Of a DNA stretch of 64,000 bases, positions 13,811-26,108 are shown piece by piece (the first letter of the stretch is position 1; every line of letters begins with the position of its first letter). The DNA is from Mya arenaria (Eukaryota > Mollusca > Bivalvia > Myida > Myidae): the NCBI RefSeq assembly GCF_026914265.1, contig NC_069129.1, positions 13,112,269 to 13,176,268 on the forward strand, written 5' to 3'. The notes under the pieces are model-generated. The model saw only the letters and a program-made list of their open reading frames with translations, ran no database searches and was not told where the DNA came from. Both the position numbers and the translations under genes were made by a program.

Positions 13811-16800
13811 TCAGCTTAACTTTTTCTTCTTGGCCTGAAAAGATACATAGGAAAATGGCATTTAAATAGCAGTTTGTTCAGAGACTAAAGGGACTCCATC
13901 TATACTCGTAACCGTACACTTATGCAATCATGTCCCCGTACATGTGAATTTAATGTCCTCCTACTTGTATTTAAGTATAAGTAAGAGCTGTCGTAATTAA
14001 ATTGATAATAGACAAGACATTTCAAGATTTCAACAATGCATGCTTACCAGCTTTGTTAATTTTTAATTAATTATTTAATCATCTTAGTATTAGACTGTAC
14101 ACCAAACATGACCTTGATCTGAAAGTTACATCATTGTCAGTGTGACCTAACCTTTACGAAATTAAAGAAAATTAATATTAAACACACTAACAGGACGACA
14201 TGTAAAAAGGATATTATTTGGGTTCAAAGATGTTTGGGGTTGTACGAAACACCATTTTAACATCGACAAAACATCAGCAATATACATACCGAACTTGGTG
14301 GTTCAAAATTTGCAAAGTCGTTACTTGGAGCTGCAGCCTTTTTTCTGTAAATAAATAACAAAAAGCATAAATATTATGACCAACAAGAAGTTAATCTGGT
14401 TATCTACCCAGTATAAGTTTACGGAAGAAAGGAAAAGTGTGTAACGGTTTTACACTGCTTGGAATTATCACATTCAGGAAGAACGGAAATAAGACTTATT
14501 ACAGTTTTCAAAGCAAAACACAAAAATAACAGTTTAAGCCTGATCACCACTAACCTCCAGACAAAAACTTGCATGAATGTCTCTAAAATAATATTTCTGA
14601 AATCATAATTTGAAAATTGAAAGCTTAACAGCATGTACTGAGGTGTAAGAGTACAGTACTGACTTTTCTTCCTCTGTGGGAGAGTGTTGCTTGCTGCGGG
14701 TCAGCCGGTGGTGGGGGTGAGATGGCATCAGCTCGGGATCACATGCTGAAGCAAATGATTTTATCAAATATATCATAATCAACTTGTATGATTTCATTGT
14801 TACTTTCAGTGCAAATACGGTAATGTCTTTACTGATGGTATATCTGCTATTGAAATCTGACAAAGGAGTATACCTTTCTACAAGTGATAGCCTTTTGAAT
14901 TGACTTGGTTGTTGCAGTTTTTATGGAAAAAAATATTGGGATATCTATCACATGAAAATGACTATGCCTTTCAGTTGCCTTTTTTCAGTACAAAAAAGGG
15001 GCATTACTCAACAATTACTAAAACCAGATTAATGGGCCTTGCTTTACATGTGAGTAAAGTCTCTAGCAACATGTAAACAAAGTTTTGTTTAAATATCTTG
15101 GAACAGTTTTGGAGTCTTGGCCATGATTACATTTTTGAATGCTGATAACAACACCATGGCTTATATAATATCTTTTGCGATTTTTTTTTTTTGAAAAACA
15201 GAAGAGCTAAAACCTGTCTTGCTTGCTAGTAAACATTGCACATATTCTCTTTCTACATTGAAATCAGCTCTGATAGCCATATAACCACATCTGTACGCTA
15301 GCACCAACCAGAACATTGTCTTAGGTATTGGGATATTAAGCATATGTAAAGTTTAAGATCGGGCAAACATACGCAAGGGTTGTTCCTTGAAGTATGAGCT
15401 GTCTAGACAATCCTCTGCAGTCGCCCGCTTGTTAGGATCATACATGAATAGGAAGTTCAACAGTCGAATACCGGCATCAGACAGCCAGGAAAACTTGTGA
15501 CGTAGGTTGTTGTACCTAAAATGTATGTCCGGATTTTCAATATGTATCTCACACAGTACGTAAAAATGTATGTTTACTGGCCTTGAAAAACTACTACATG
15601 TAATGATAAATGGTTAATTCTGGCGTTCTCTTCATTGTATAACCAGGCAATGGAAGTTAAATGGTTCGAGTGGTCCATCAGTATACATGTCACCCAAGAG
15701 GCCTGGTTCTATCTATATGTAGTACAAGAACCATTTGAACTTTCAATAAAATTGACACTTACGGCTGTTTCTTCAATGTGATTTTCTGAATAGCTGGAAG
15801 TTCAGAAAACCCCGGCCATATCATGTCATTTGGTGTCCCTAACAACTGGACAATCAGCTCAATCTGGTGGATTTCTGAACGCCCCTTCAGTAATGGCTGG
15901 TGAGCCAACAGCTCTCCTAGTATACAGCCTGCTGACCTGTACAAGAGGTATTTACTATTTATGATACATTGAAAGAGTGAGCTATTTAATTTGGTCTGAT
16001 TTTGTTCACCATCTATAGGCCACAATTGACCAAATTGTAAACCACCCTTTGATTTTATCAATATAAGCAGTCATGTGGGGGTCGAAATCGAGATTGATAA
16101 ATCCAGGTAAAAAAATAATTTTGATTTTATCTCTCTTCAAAAATGAACCAAAAAAAACATAAAAACCCTCCAAACATACCACATGTACATAACAACTTTC
16201 CACACATACCGGATGTCAATGAAATATGAAAACCCTCAACACCTCCCACATGCCAATGAAATATGAAAACCCTCAACACCTACCACATGTCAATGAGAAC
16301 AGAGATATAAAAACCCTACACACATACCACATGTCAATTCCTGTTGTCTGTATCTTAGAGCCAAGTAAAAGTTCAGGAGCTCTGTACCTGTAAAAGTAAA
16401 TATCAAGCATTTGTTGATTTCAGTTATTTTATGGTGGTCAACAGTTACATGTAACACGGCCCAACCTTGCAATGACTCTAACCATTCCACGATCCTAACG
16501 TTGCCATAACCACAACATTGCCATTACCCAAACCATGTCATAACCCAAACCATGCCATAACCCAAACCATGTCATAACCCAAACCATGCCATAACCCTAA
16601 CATTGCCATAACCCAAACCATGTCATAACCCAAACCATGTCATAACCCTAACATTGCCATGACCCAAACCATGTCATAACCCTAACATTGCCATGACCCA
16701 AACCATGTCATAACCCAAACCATGGCATAACCCTAACATTGCCATGACCCAAACCATGTCATAACCCAAACCATGTCATAACCCAAACCATGTCATAACC

Positions 16801-19800
16801 CTAACATTGCCATGACCCAAACCATGTCATAACCCTAACATTGCCATGACCCAAACCATGTCATAACCCAAACCATGCCATAACCCAAACCATGTCATAA
16901 CCCTAACATTGCCATGACCCAAACCATGTCATAACCCAAACCATGTCATAACCCAAACCATGGCATAACCCTAACATTGCCATGACCCAAACCATGTCCT
17001 AACCCAAACCATGTCATAACCCAAACCATGTCATAACCCTAACATTGCCATGACCCAAACCATGTCACAACCCTAACATTGCCATGACCCAAACCATGTC
17101 ATAACCCAAACCATGCCATAACCCAAACCATGTCATAACCCTAACATTGCCATGACCCAAACCATGTCATAACCCAAACCATGTCATAACCCAAACCATG
17201 GCATAACCCTAACATTGCCATGACCCAAACCATGTCCTAACCCAAACCATGTCATAACCCAAACCATGCCATAACCCAAACCATGTCATAACCCAAACAA
17301 TGCCAAAACCCAAACCATGCCATAACCCTAACATTGCCATGACCCAAACCATGTCATAACCCAAACCATGCCATAACCCAAACCATGCCATAACCCTAAC
17401 ATTGCCATGACCCAAACCATGTCATAACCCAAACCCAAACCATGGCACAACCCTAACATTGCCATGACCCAAACCATGTCATAACCCAGACCATGTCATA
17501 ACCCTAACATTGCCATGACCCAAACCATGTCATAACCCAGACCATGTCATAACCCAAACCATGTCATAACCCTAACATTGCCATGACCCAAACCATGTCA
17601 TAACCCAAACCATGGCATAACCCTAACATTGCCATGACCCAAACCATGTCATAACCCAAACCATGGCATAACCCTAACATTGCCATGACCCAAACCATGT
17701 CATAACCCAAACATTGTCATAACCCTAACATTGCCATGACCCAAACCATGCCATAACCATAGCATTGCCATGACCCAAACCATGTCATAACCCAAACCAT
17801 GCCATAACCCAAACCATGTCATAACCCTAACATTGCCATGACCCAAACCATGTCATAACCCAAACCATGGCATAACCCTAACATTGCCATGACCCAAACC
17901 ATGTCATAACCCAAAACATGTCATAACCCAAACCATGCCATAACCCTAACATTGCCATAACCCAAACCATGTCCTAACCCAAACCATGTCCTAACCCAAA
18001 ACATGCCATAACCCAAACCATGTCATAACCCAAACCATGCCATAACCCTAACATTGCCATGACCCAAACCATGTCATAACCCAAACCATGCCATAACCCA
18101 AACCATGCCATAACCCAAACCATGCCATAACCCTAACATTGCCATGACCCAAACCATGTCATAACCCGAACCATGCCATAACCCAAACCATGCCATAACC
18201 AAAACCATGTCATAACCCAAACCATGTCATAACCCAAACCATGCCATAACCCAAACCATGCCATAACCCAAACCATGTCATAACCCAAACCATGCCATAA
18301 CCCTAACATTGCCATGACCCAAACCATGTCATAACCCAAACCATGTCATAACCCAAACCATGCCATAACCCTAACATTGCCATGACCCAAACCATGTCAT
18401 AACCCAAACCATGTCATAACCCAAACCATGCCATAACACTAACTTTGCCATTACCCAAACCATGTCATAACCCAAACCATACCATAACCCTAACATTGCC
18501 ATGACCCAAACCATGTCGTAACCCTAACATTGCCATGACCCAAACCATGTCATAACCCAAACCATGTCATAACCCCAACATTGCCATGACCCTAACATTG
18601 CCATGACCCAAACCTTGCCATGAACCTTACATTAAGTTAACCCTAATATTGCCCCTAACCTTATACATGTTAAGCAAATGAGCATTGAGTGTGGCCCCTC
18701 CACCCAGCCCCTGGTATGTTTTCTTATGCTAGTCTTATTCTAACATGTTCAAGAGGCTGGGAAGGATTAGGTACAAGTGTCCCACTCACTAACCCAAGGT
18801 CCTGGTTTCAAGCCCCACCAGGGGTACTTTCTCATTGACTCTTAAAAAGGACTTCAACTGGCTTCTATACAGGGAACAGACTCAAGTCTGATTAATATAA
18901 GCTTATAACTGTCTACACGATAAAGCTTCAACATATAAGTATAAACTTAACTTTTTCAAGATAACATACCAGAGTGTAACAACCAGCGGAGTCATTGGTT
19001 TATGTGGTAGTTCATACTTCCTTGCCAGGCCAAAGTCAGCTGAAATAAGGTGCAAAATATTTTATTGAAACAAATCTAATTCGAAACAGTTTTCACAAGA
19101 AGTGACATATGTCCCAAATTGGTAGCTTTACGTCCACTCATGCACAGACCTACATGTACATGTTAACATAAAATTGAGCATGGTTTGAACCATACTTTTA
19201 CTGTATAAGGCCTGAATATCTAATAAAAATGATGAACGCAAAAGTCACAGAGCTTGTTCTGCTTTTGACACTAATTAAAATTAATTTGTAAAGTTTGAAT
19301 AGCTCCTATACGAGAAATGTCGTAAATCTCGTAGTTGAGAAAAAAAGTTTACATGCAGTGGTTATCAATGTGTTCGGTTAAGAACATAAGTCACGGCTTT
19401 CACGCCAGAATCATGAGTAACTGCCTTTGAAAACCTCGATGATAAAAGTATATGTAACAAAATCGTAGATCTGTTTATATCTAAAACTGTTAATAAAAAC
19501 CTATCATTTTAGAAAATAAAGTGTTGGTCTAAGACTGTAAGTTTTCAAAAGTGATACTTTATATTTTCAAATACCAGCCAGTCTAAATTTGAGACACAAG
19601 ATTGTTGACTTTCACCTTGAATTTGTCTTCCCTGTGAGCATTATAAGCAACGGGAGTCTAAGAAACTTACCTATTTTCAAAGTCCCTTTATCTATCATCA
19701 GCAAGTTTGAAACTTTCAAATCCCTGAAAAAAAAGGAAAAAAATATATAAAGGTAACAAAATAAATATAAAAGTTGAGAACAGTGTTAAGAATCTCCCAA

Positions 19801-22800
19801 ATCTGGTGAACATCACTAAAAAGACCTTTTTGCATACTATAAATATAACCTTGCCATGGCTCCAACATGGCCATGAAACTAACCTTGCTATAACTCTAAC
19901 ATTGCAATGAATACAACAATGCCATGACCCTAACCATGTCATGACCCTTATCTTGCCATGAACCTAACATTGCCATGAAATTAACATTGCCATAACCCTA
20001 ACCTTGCAATTACCCTAACCTTGCCATGAACCCAACCTTGTCATGAACCTAACATGACCATGACCCTAACCATGCCAAGAACATTGCCAAGACTCTTAAC
20101 TTGCCATGAAGCTAACATTACCAAGGCCTAACTTTGCCATGACCCTAACGGTGCCCATGAACCCAACCTTTCCATGACCCAGGCCTTCCATTACCATAAC
20201 CCTAACATTGCCATGAACCTAACATCCTGACTTTGCCCTGACCACAAACTTGAATCTAGCATTGCCATGACCCTAACCTCGAAAGGAAACTTACCTTAAC
20301 CTGATCCAATTATAGTCAAGAACATATTCTTGTCATGACTCTTACATTGCCATGAACTTAAACATTTGACCTTAACCTTAGCATGACCCTAACATTACCA
20401 TGCACATAACTTGCCATGACGTTTTAAACTTCACATATTACATGTAAGGAAAACTGTCTTGGCTTTTTAAAGAAACCCTTATATGATGAAATGTCAACAT
20501 TAGGATTTAAATGCAAGCATGATTTCTAAACTTGTGAGGAAATAGCATTCACTTTTATTTGAATCTAATAATAAAAAGATGCACTATTTTAAAGATCTGT
20601 ACTAAAGTATTAAACTGACCAACCTGTGAACGATGAAATTTTCATGGAGAAATCTAAGACCTCTGAACAACTGCTGCATTATACATTTCACCTGAAATAT
20701 ACCAATACAAGAGCATTATTTAACATTTGTTTATAGATGGGATTTAAACACCAATAACATTTTACACGTAATGATTTTTAAAGAGCTTTCTTGTGAAAGA
20801 AATTCTACGGGAGTGGATTAAGAATGATTTATAGTATGTTGATTACCAAACTTTAGGGAATTGTCAAATCTCTCATATGACCCCCAGATTAAGAATCAAT
20901 TGAAACAATTGACTATATATCAGTTTTTAATTTTCTTTCACATAGACTTTCAATTGAATGGTTCCAACCTGAGCCTCAGTAAAGGGTGAAGGCATGTTGT
21001 CTATGAGAGAGGCAAGGTCCTGCTCACAATACTCCATCACCAAGAACAACCTGCAGACACAAACAAGTACAAGACACATGGCCGTGTGTATGTCTATATG
21101 TATTTCTCCACTCATCTGGATGCAAATTAAGAAGTTGTATATGAAAACTAGAAATGTGTCCATAGGACACGGATGCCCCCACTTCGGTTTTTTGTCACAG
21201 AAAATAAGCCATAATGATTTTTGAAGTATTTTTGGCAAAAAAGGGCCGTAACTCCTAAATGACTAAAGCGATTTCCATGACTATCGAACTTGATCAAGAT
21301 ATTATGGTCACAAACATGTGTTTAAAGTTTGGTGAGGATTGGACAAACAGTTTTCAAGAATTAGATCGGAAACAATCTTCGGGACGTATTTTTCAAGTCT
21401 TTTTTTGCAAATAAAGGGCCGTAACTCCTAAATGACAAAAGCGATTTCCATGGCTATCGAACTTGATCAAGATATTATGGTCACAATCATGTATGTAAAG
21501 TTTGGTGAGGATTGGACACATACTTTTCAAGAATTAGATTGGAAACATATATTTTTGAAGTATTTTTGGCAAAAAAGGGCCGTAACTCCTAAATGACTAA
21601 AGCGATTTCCATGACTATCGAACTTGATCAAGATATTATGGTCACAAACATGTGTTTAAAGTTTGGTGAGGATTGGACAAACGGTTTTCAAGAATTAGAT
21701 CGGAAACAATCTTCGGGACGTACGTACGTACGGACAGACGTACGTACGGACAAGGGCAACCCTATATGCCGCCACTTTGTGGGGGGCATAAAAAACAGGC
21801 ATATCTAAAATCCCTTCCCAACACAATTTCTTAAACTTAATCAAGACTGCTTTCCAACCAAGTTTATCACCATTTCCTTAATAAACAAGAGATATTGAAT
21901 GCTCTTGTGGCTAATATAAAACTTGAATACAAAAAGTTACTTAAAACTCATTTGAATGAAACGACTTATAACTGTAATAGTTTGAGCCTCCATTTTGACA
22001 ACAAACCTATCAAGAGACTTTCCAACTGCCACTTCTTTAAGCTGCACTATGTTTTCATGTCTCAGGTTCAGAAGAATGTTGATTTCCCGCAATGAGCTGA
22101 TTGGAACTCCTTTGAAATAGATAGTTGAATTAGGTTGGACCAAAATTGTTAGTTACCAGTTTCTAGACTCATCTAGATATTTGCTCCTGGCCATGTTTTT
22201 TAATGCCACATGCAATACTTTTTCTACCATCTTTTTTTATCTATTTGGGCATTTCTTTGCGCAAGTTTCTTGTACTTGCAGGACATATACTGTTTATACG
22301 GCATCATGTTCACGATAACCTACACAAAAAAGCCACAGTTCTTATTAGTGTGAAGTAAAACTAATATCACCAAAACTGTTTGAATGCCAATTCATATATG
22401 GTGTTCTTAACAAGTTGTTTTTGGAGCTTTTCTAATTCACATTCCAGACAAATAATGAAGACTTTTGGATGCTTGGTTAGCATAAACTGAGTCAGTCTAT
22501 TATAAGACGGTAAATGCGGAGGGAAATTTCAGTCTTGAAATATACCTTATTTTAGTAAATACAGATTGTATAACAACTGTACTGTATATAAAGACTTGTT
22601 TAAATATACTTGCCATTTTTCTCATTGTGCATCTTGACTCGCTTCAGTGCTACTGTAGTTCCATTACGTGTGTCCTTGGCCTTGTCTATAAAGAAATATA
22701 TAAGACATTAATATATCAACGTCTTATGATATTCAGAAAATTCAAATCTATTGACAGGCTTAACATTTACAGCTAGTAAATACTTTTAAAAATATTGGGT

Positions 22801-23949
22801 TAATATCGTTGAAAATGTCTAATATGACAATTTTCTAATTTTTCAGTTGATTTCAATAAAATCTACAAAATGTCTATATTCATTCTTATAAATGTGCAAC
22901 CATACATTTCATTTTATAATTGTGTGTGCTTGATTTTGAGATGTGTTAAAATTTTCAAGGGCTTACAAGAAACTCCTTTTTTGCCGGCGTAAATATTGTG
23001 TTCGCAGAAGAAATCTTCTGTAAAACTAGCAGCAAAAAATCGATGTGTAACACTATTAAACACACAATAAATCTGCACTTACACTGAATATGTAACTGTA
23101 TCATATCAAAGAAACACAGAGATGAATAATTAGTCATTATGACAGTTAAAATCATGTCTTTATTTTTTTAATTTTAATATGCATCAGACGAAAACTTACA
23201 AACAACACCAAAGGTTCCTTCTCCTAGTCTATGCTCTTTCTTGAACTCCAGAACCGGCCGACACTTCCCGAACTGAAAAGTTCATAACACGTATTGAATT
23301 GAAACTTAAACCACCATACAGAGTGAAATTAAAAATTTCCTAAAGTAAGGTTCAAAACTTATTTCATGATTGCAATTACTACATCTTGTTTACAGACAGT
23401 CCTTTGAAGACATTGCCTTTTTTCATATATCATTTGACATAGCTTTTGCTACGATACATTATGCAACAGGGCCAAAACAGTGTTTACCCAAGGGGGCGTG
23501 CAGTAGTCTCTCTTCTGTAGGGAGATCTTGGAAGTGTTTCAGTTTCTGGGCATAGTATTTTTTATAAGTTATGTTTTCAAACAGTTGTGTTTTAAGTAAA
23601 TTGTCTTTCAAATTATATCAAAACTAGTCGGCAACAGACAGACAGGAAAACTTGTGACATAGGTTGTTGTACCTTAAATGAATGACAGGATTTTCAACAT
23701 GTATCTCACACAGACCTAAAAAATTAATACATTTACCAGTCCATAAAACTACTTGAAAAACTACAACTGATGCATGGTAAATTCTGACGTTCCCTCAAAA
23801 TGAGACATTCTCTTTCTCATTGGATCAAGCAGTGTTGCAAAAATTACCAGTTTAGATTCAGGGATATCCATCCATTTTCCAGTGAGAAACGAAAGGAGTG
23901 CTGGTTTCTCATCAACTGCGCTATCCTCATCAGCCTGTGATTTCGACAT
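13811..23949 (-). CDS. CDK10: Cyclin-dependent kinase 10 (PISSLRE kinase), complete
   Basis: Fourteen exons join in frame to 386 residues: 23949-23848, 23272-23200, 22685-22614, 22109-22007, 21050-20969, 20691-20624, 19723-19671, 19039-18970, 16387-16328, 15936-15763, 15515-15373, 14745-14664, 14344-14290 and 13834-13811. Kinase landmarks: GEGTFGVVY (51-59), VALK with K73, the diagnostic PISSLRE helix (85-91), HRDLK (166-170), DFG (186-188), activation-loop T201 in KPMTP, WYRAPE, and the CDK10-type tail [12 protein letters not shown] followed by a basic end KKKKLS. Human CDK10 is 360 residues. Family knowledge: it binds cyclin M (FAM58), phosphorylates ETS2, and restrains ciliogenesis. The start at 23949 (MSKSQADED) is preferred over an in-frame ATG at 23961, but either is possible. 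The intron after exon 3 has a GC donor (G/GCAAGT). Two introns carry minisatellites. The gene is divergent to NDUFS3. Confidence 0.96.
16462..18660. repeat. Minisatellite, 17-bp unit, ~2.2 kb, inside a CDK10 intron
   Basis: About 130 head-to-tail 17-bp units of two main kinds: cccaaaccatgtcataa (with gccataa and ggcataa variants) and ccctaacattgccatga. The two kinds are interspersed, often as one 'ccctaac' unit followed by one to three 'cccaaac' units, so a higher-order pattern exists. Both edges fade into degenerate units. Open frames on the minus strand (repeated GYDMVWVM-like words) are artefacts of the repeat. The array lies between exons 8 and 9 of CDK10. Confidence 0.95.
18725..18930. 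mobile_element. Possible tRNA-derived SINE remnant
   Basis: The stretch acccaaggtcctggtttcaagccccaccaggggta resembles the B-box half of a tRNA-like head (GGTTTCAAGCC), followed by acaggg...agactcaagtctgattaat, which recalls mollusc SINE bodies. The A box is not convincing and no poly-A or target duplication was identified. Confidence 0.35.
19845..20420. repeat. Degenerate minisatellite related to the 17-bp array
   Basis: Irregular 15-19 bp units such as accctaaccttgccatga and aacctaacattgccatga match the 17-bp family at 16462-18660 but are far more diverged. It lies between CDK10 exons 6 and 7, over 1 kb from the main array, and looks like an older member of the same family. Confidence 0.8.
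21140..21795. mobile_element. Three-unit interspersed element with a terminal hairpin
   Basis: A head (aactagaaatgtgtccatag) is followed by three ~170-bp repeats, each containing gggccgtaactcctaaatga, gcgatttccatg and aagtttggtgaggattgg. Then come a run of tacg/gtac words (21716-21755) and a tail whose sequence tatgccgccactttg-tggggggcata folds on itself. This is a widespread bivalve non-autonomous repeat type. Its tandem core and terminal hairpin would fit a Helitron-like or 'pearl'-type element, but no helicase gene is present to prove the class. Confidence 0.6.
23625..23800 (-). repeat. Partial duplicate of CDK10 exon 11 and its upstream intron
   Basis: About 170 bp match 15475-15640 in the same orientation: gacaggaaaacttgtgac and aggttgttgtacct (start of exon 11, with splice acceptor), then gattttcaa(c/t)atgtatctcacacag and the following intron sequence. 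The copy sits within intron 1, some 8 kb upstream of the original, and keeps only the first dozen codons of the exon. Confidence 0.85.
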
Positions 23950-24399
23950 TTTAAGCTGCAAAAAGTATTATAAATAATTTATAATAATGAACAAGTACAT
24001 ACTTTTAATTTGAAAAACATGGGGCGTAAAAGGTTGAATATGCAAACTTGTTTTACTTTGACTTTCCCATGGCAAAACGAACAAGCAACAAAGTGCTTAT
24101 TTCGTTCTCCAGTGGTGAAGCAAAGGACAAAAATACGACAACATTGCTATTTTTACATGCCTTATTCATTATGCACCAGTCAATTGTAAATATGGCCCCT
24201 TATGTCCGGGGAATAGCAGGGACTTTGACTTTTGGTCAAGCCAATCCCAGGCAAAATCTATGCCCTGCTGGGACAAAGTTGAAACTGCTGTTAAAATCCC
24301 TGACAAATGCCCCGCAACCCGGGAACATCCTAGATAAGGCCCATTCTCTCTATTTTCGGCGCTAAAACAAAACCATCATATTCTCTCAGCACTGCAGGG

Positions 24400-26108
24400 G
24401 GGTCACGGACACTACGGACCATGGACATTACGGACCAGACATTACGGACCAGATTTAGGGACACTACGGACTAGATTTAGGGACATTACGGACCATCTTC
24501 AGAAACTTACGGACCATCATTTACAATGTTTTTAAACATTTTTTTTTAAATTTATTCACTCATTAGTCTTAAATTTGTTAATAAATACTTGAATATTAGT
24601 GCTCAGTATGAAAATTATCTTTAATGTAACTGAAAAATCCAGGAAATTCCAATGTTAAACATCAATGTATTTTTAATAAAATATTATAATAATTTGAATA
24701 ATAATGAACGAAATATGTGTTTATCCTATAATTGTAAATGTGAATATTAATGTTTTCATATGTGATCGATTGCTTTCTGAAATAAACTTTGAATCGTCAT
24801 ATTTGTTTGTTTTCCGTTTCAACTGTTTTAATTGAAAGGTTTAGTCAAGGCGGGGAATCCACGTGACCAAATGGTTGGTTTCAGTGCAAGATGGCGTCAC
24901 CAAAACGCTCGACTCGAGCCGAAAATCAACGTTATATCTATAATTATGTTAGTTTCTTGGAATTTAAACATAGCCTATCATATGCCCACCTACCTAGTGT
25001 GTATTTACATATCCATATTTTCCTTGAAACTGTTACCGTTTTCGAGAACACTTATGCAATGTTTCCAACATGTACACAATCCGACTGGTAGGTTACAGTT
25101 CCATTTATCATTTTGGCTCAGATTTAGTAGAAAATGAGATAAAAGTTCGGGAAAACCGCATAAAACACTTAAGTTTTGTTTAAATATAACAGGTACTGGT
25201 AAAAGATATGAGAACGAAATGAAAATGATAGGTTGCAGCTCCGATTTTTACAAAGATAGGTTGCAGTTGCATATATAGGCTTCCGTCTTGACTGCGAATT
25301 CTTTGACTTATTTTTAGTGTCCAAACCAAAAGTATAACCTTTAACTTTTTTACTTACGTTTGAACAAGATCAACGAATTACACTCGACTGGTTTGTAATG
25401 TCAACATGCCATAACCTCATTTTCCGCTAAATCTGAGCCAAAATGATAAATGGCAATGTAACCTACCAGTCGGATTGTGTATTGAGCCGTGGGTTCAGTG
25501 AAAGTGCGCCGTTACAATGGGTTTTCACACTTTTATGATTGCCAATTAAAGGTTGTCAGTATAATTTTTGTTTCTTTTGTTATATACCGCCGATAATTGC
25601 GGGTACAATTATAACTAATAAACACTAATTAAGGCAACAGAAATTGCCAGTTTTAAACATCAGTTTGCAAGAATTGCAACAAACACACATCGTTTATTTA
25701 ATATATGCTTGATTTATTTTGGTAAATAAACTGTTTTGGAAAATATTTCTTCCGTTGCTTTTAACTGATTTAACTGCCGATATTTCAAATTTCGTTCATT
25801 ATTGTTATAAATGCATAGGTCTTTAACACCTTTTGGAATTTCACATGATTTTATATTGAGATCTATTCGAACTTCACGGGATTTTTCAGTTTTATGGAAG
25901 ATATAACGTCATACTGAGCACTCATATTCAAGTATTTATTAACAAATTATAAACTAATGAGTGATTAATTTAAAAAAATTTGTTTAAATCATGGTCCGTA
26001 AGATTCCGAAGATGGTCCGTAATGTCCCTAAATCTGGTCTGTAGTGTCCCTAAATCTGGTCCGTAATGTCTGGTCCGTAATGTCCATGGTCCGTAGTGTC
26101 CGTAATTC
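24400..26108. mobile_element. Foldback DNA transposon with 8-bp target duplication
   Basis: The first ~300 bp are an inverted copy of the last ~300 bp. Both ends carry serial ACGGACC motifs (acactacggaccatggacat, then cagatttagggacactac), followed by matching arms through aataaatacttgaatat and ctgaaaaatcc. The element is flanked by the identical octamer ctgcaggg at 24392-24399 and 26109-26116. An 8-bp duplication is the hallmark of hAT-superfamily insertion. No transposase is encoded, so it is non-autonomous. A start-like MASPKRSTR frame at 24891 is short and unsupported. Confidence 0.85.
25075..25479. mobile_element. TA-flanked MITE nested in the foldback element
   Basis: The ends are inverted repeats of about 60 bp (cacaatccgactggtaggtt ... 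inverse at 25417-25479), sharing ccatttatcattttggctca. TA dinucleotides sit at both borders (25073-25074 and 25480-25481), consistent with a Tc1/mariner-type target duplication. It is 405 bp long and non-coding. Confidence 0.75.

Noticed and set aside
17209-18339. Open frames on minus encoding repeated GYDMVWVM-type peptides
   Set aside because: They lie wholly inside the 17-bp minisatellite in a CDK10 intron; the 17-bp unit changes frame each copy and the frames are by-products of the repeat.
16462-18660. Interstitial telomere (CCCTAA)n
   Set aside because: CCCTAAC occurs once per 17-bp unit of one type and never as hexamer runs.
24048-24365. Plus-strand 105-codon open frame between CDK10 and the foldback element
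   Set aside because: No recognisable domain; the sequence has the look of a dispersed non-coding repeat and there is no splice or promoter context.
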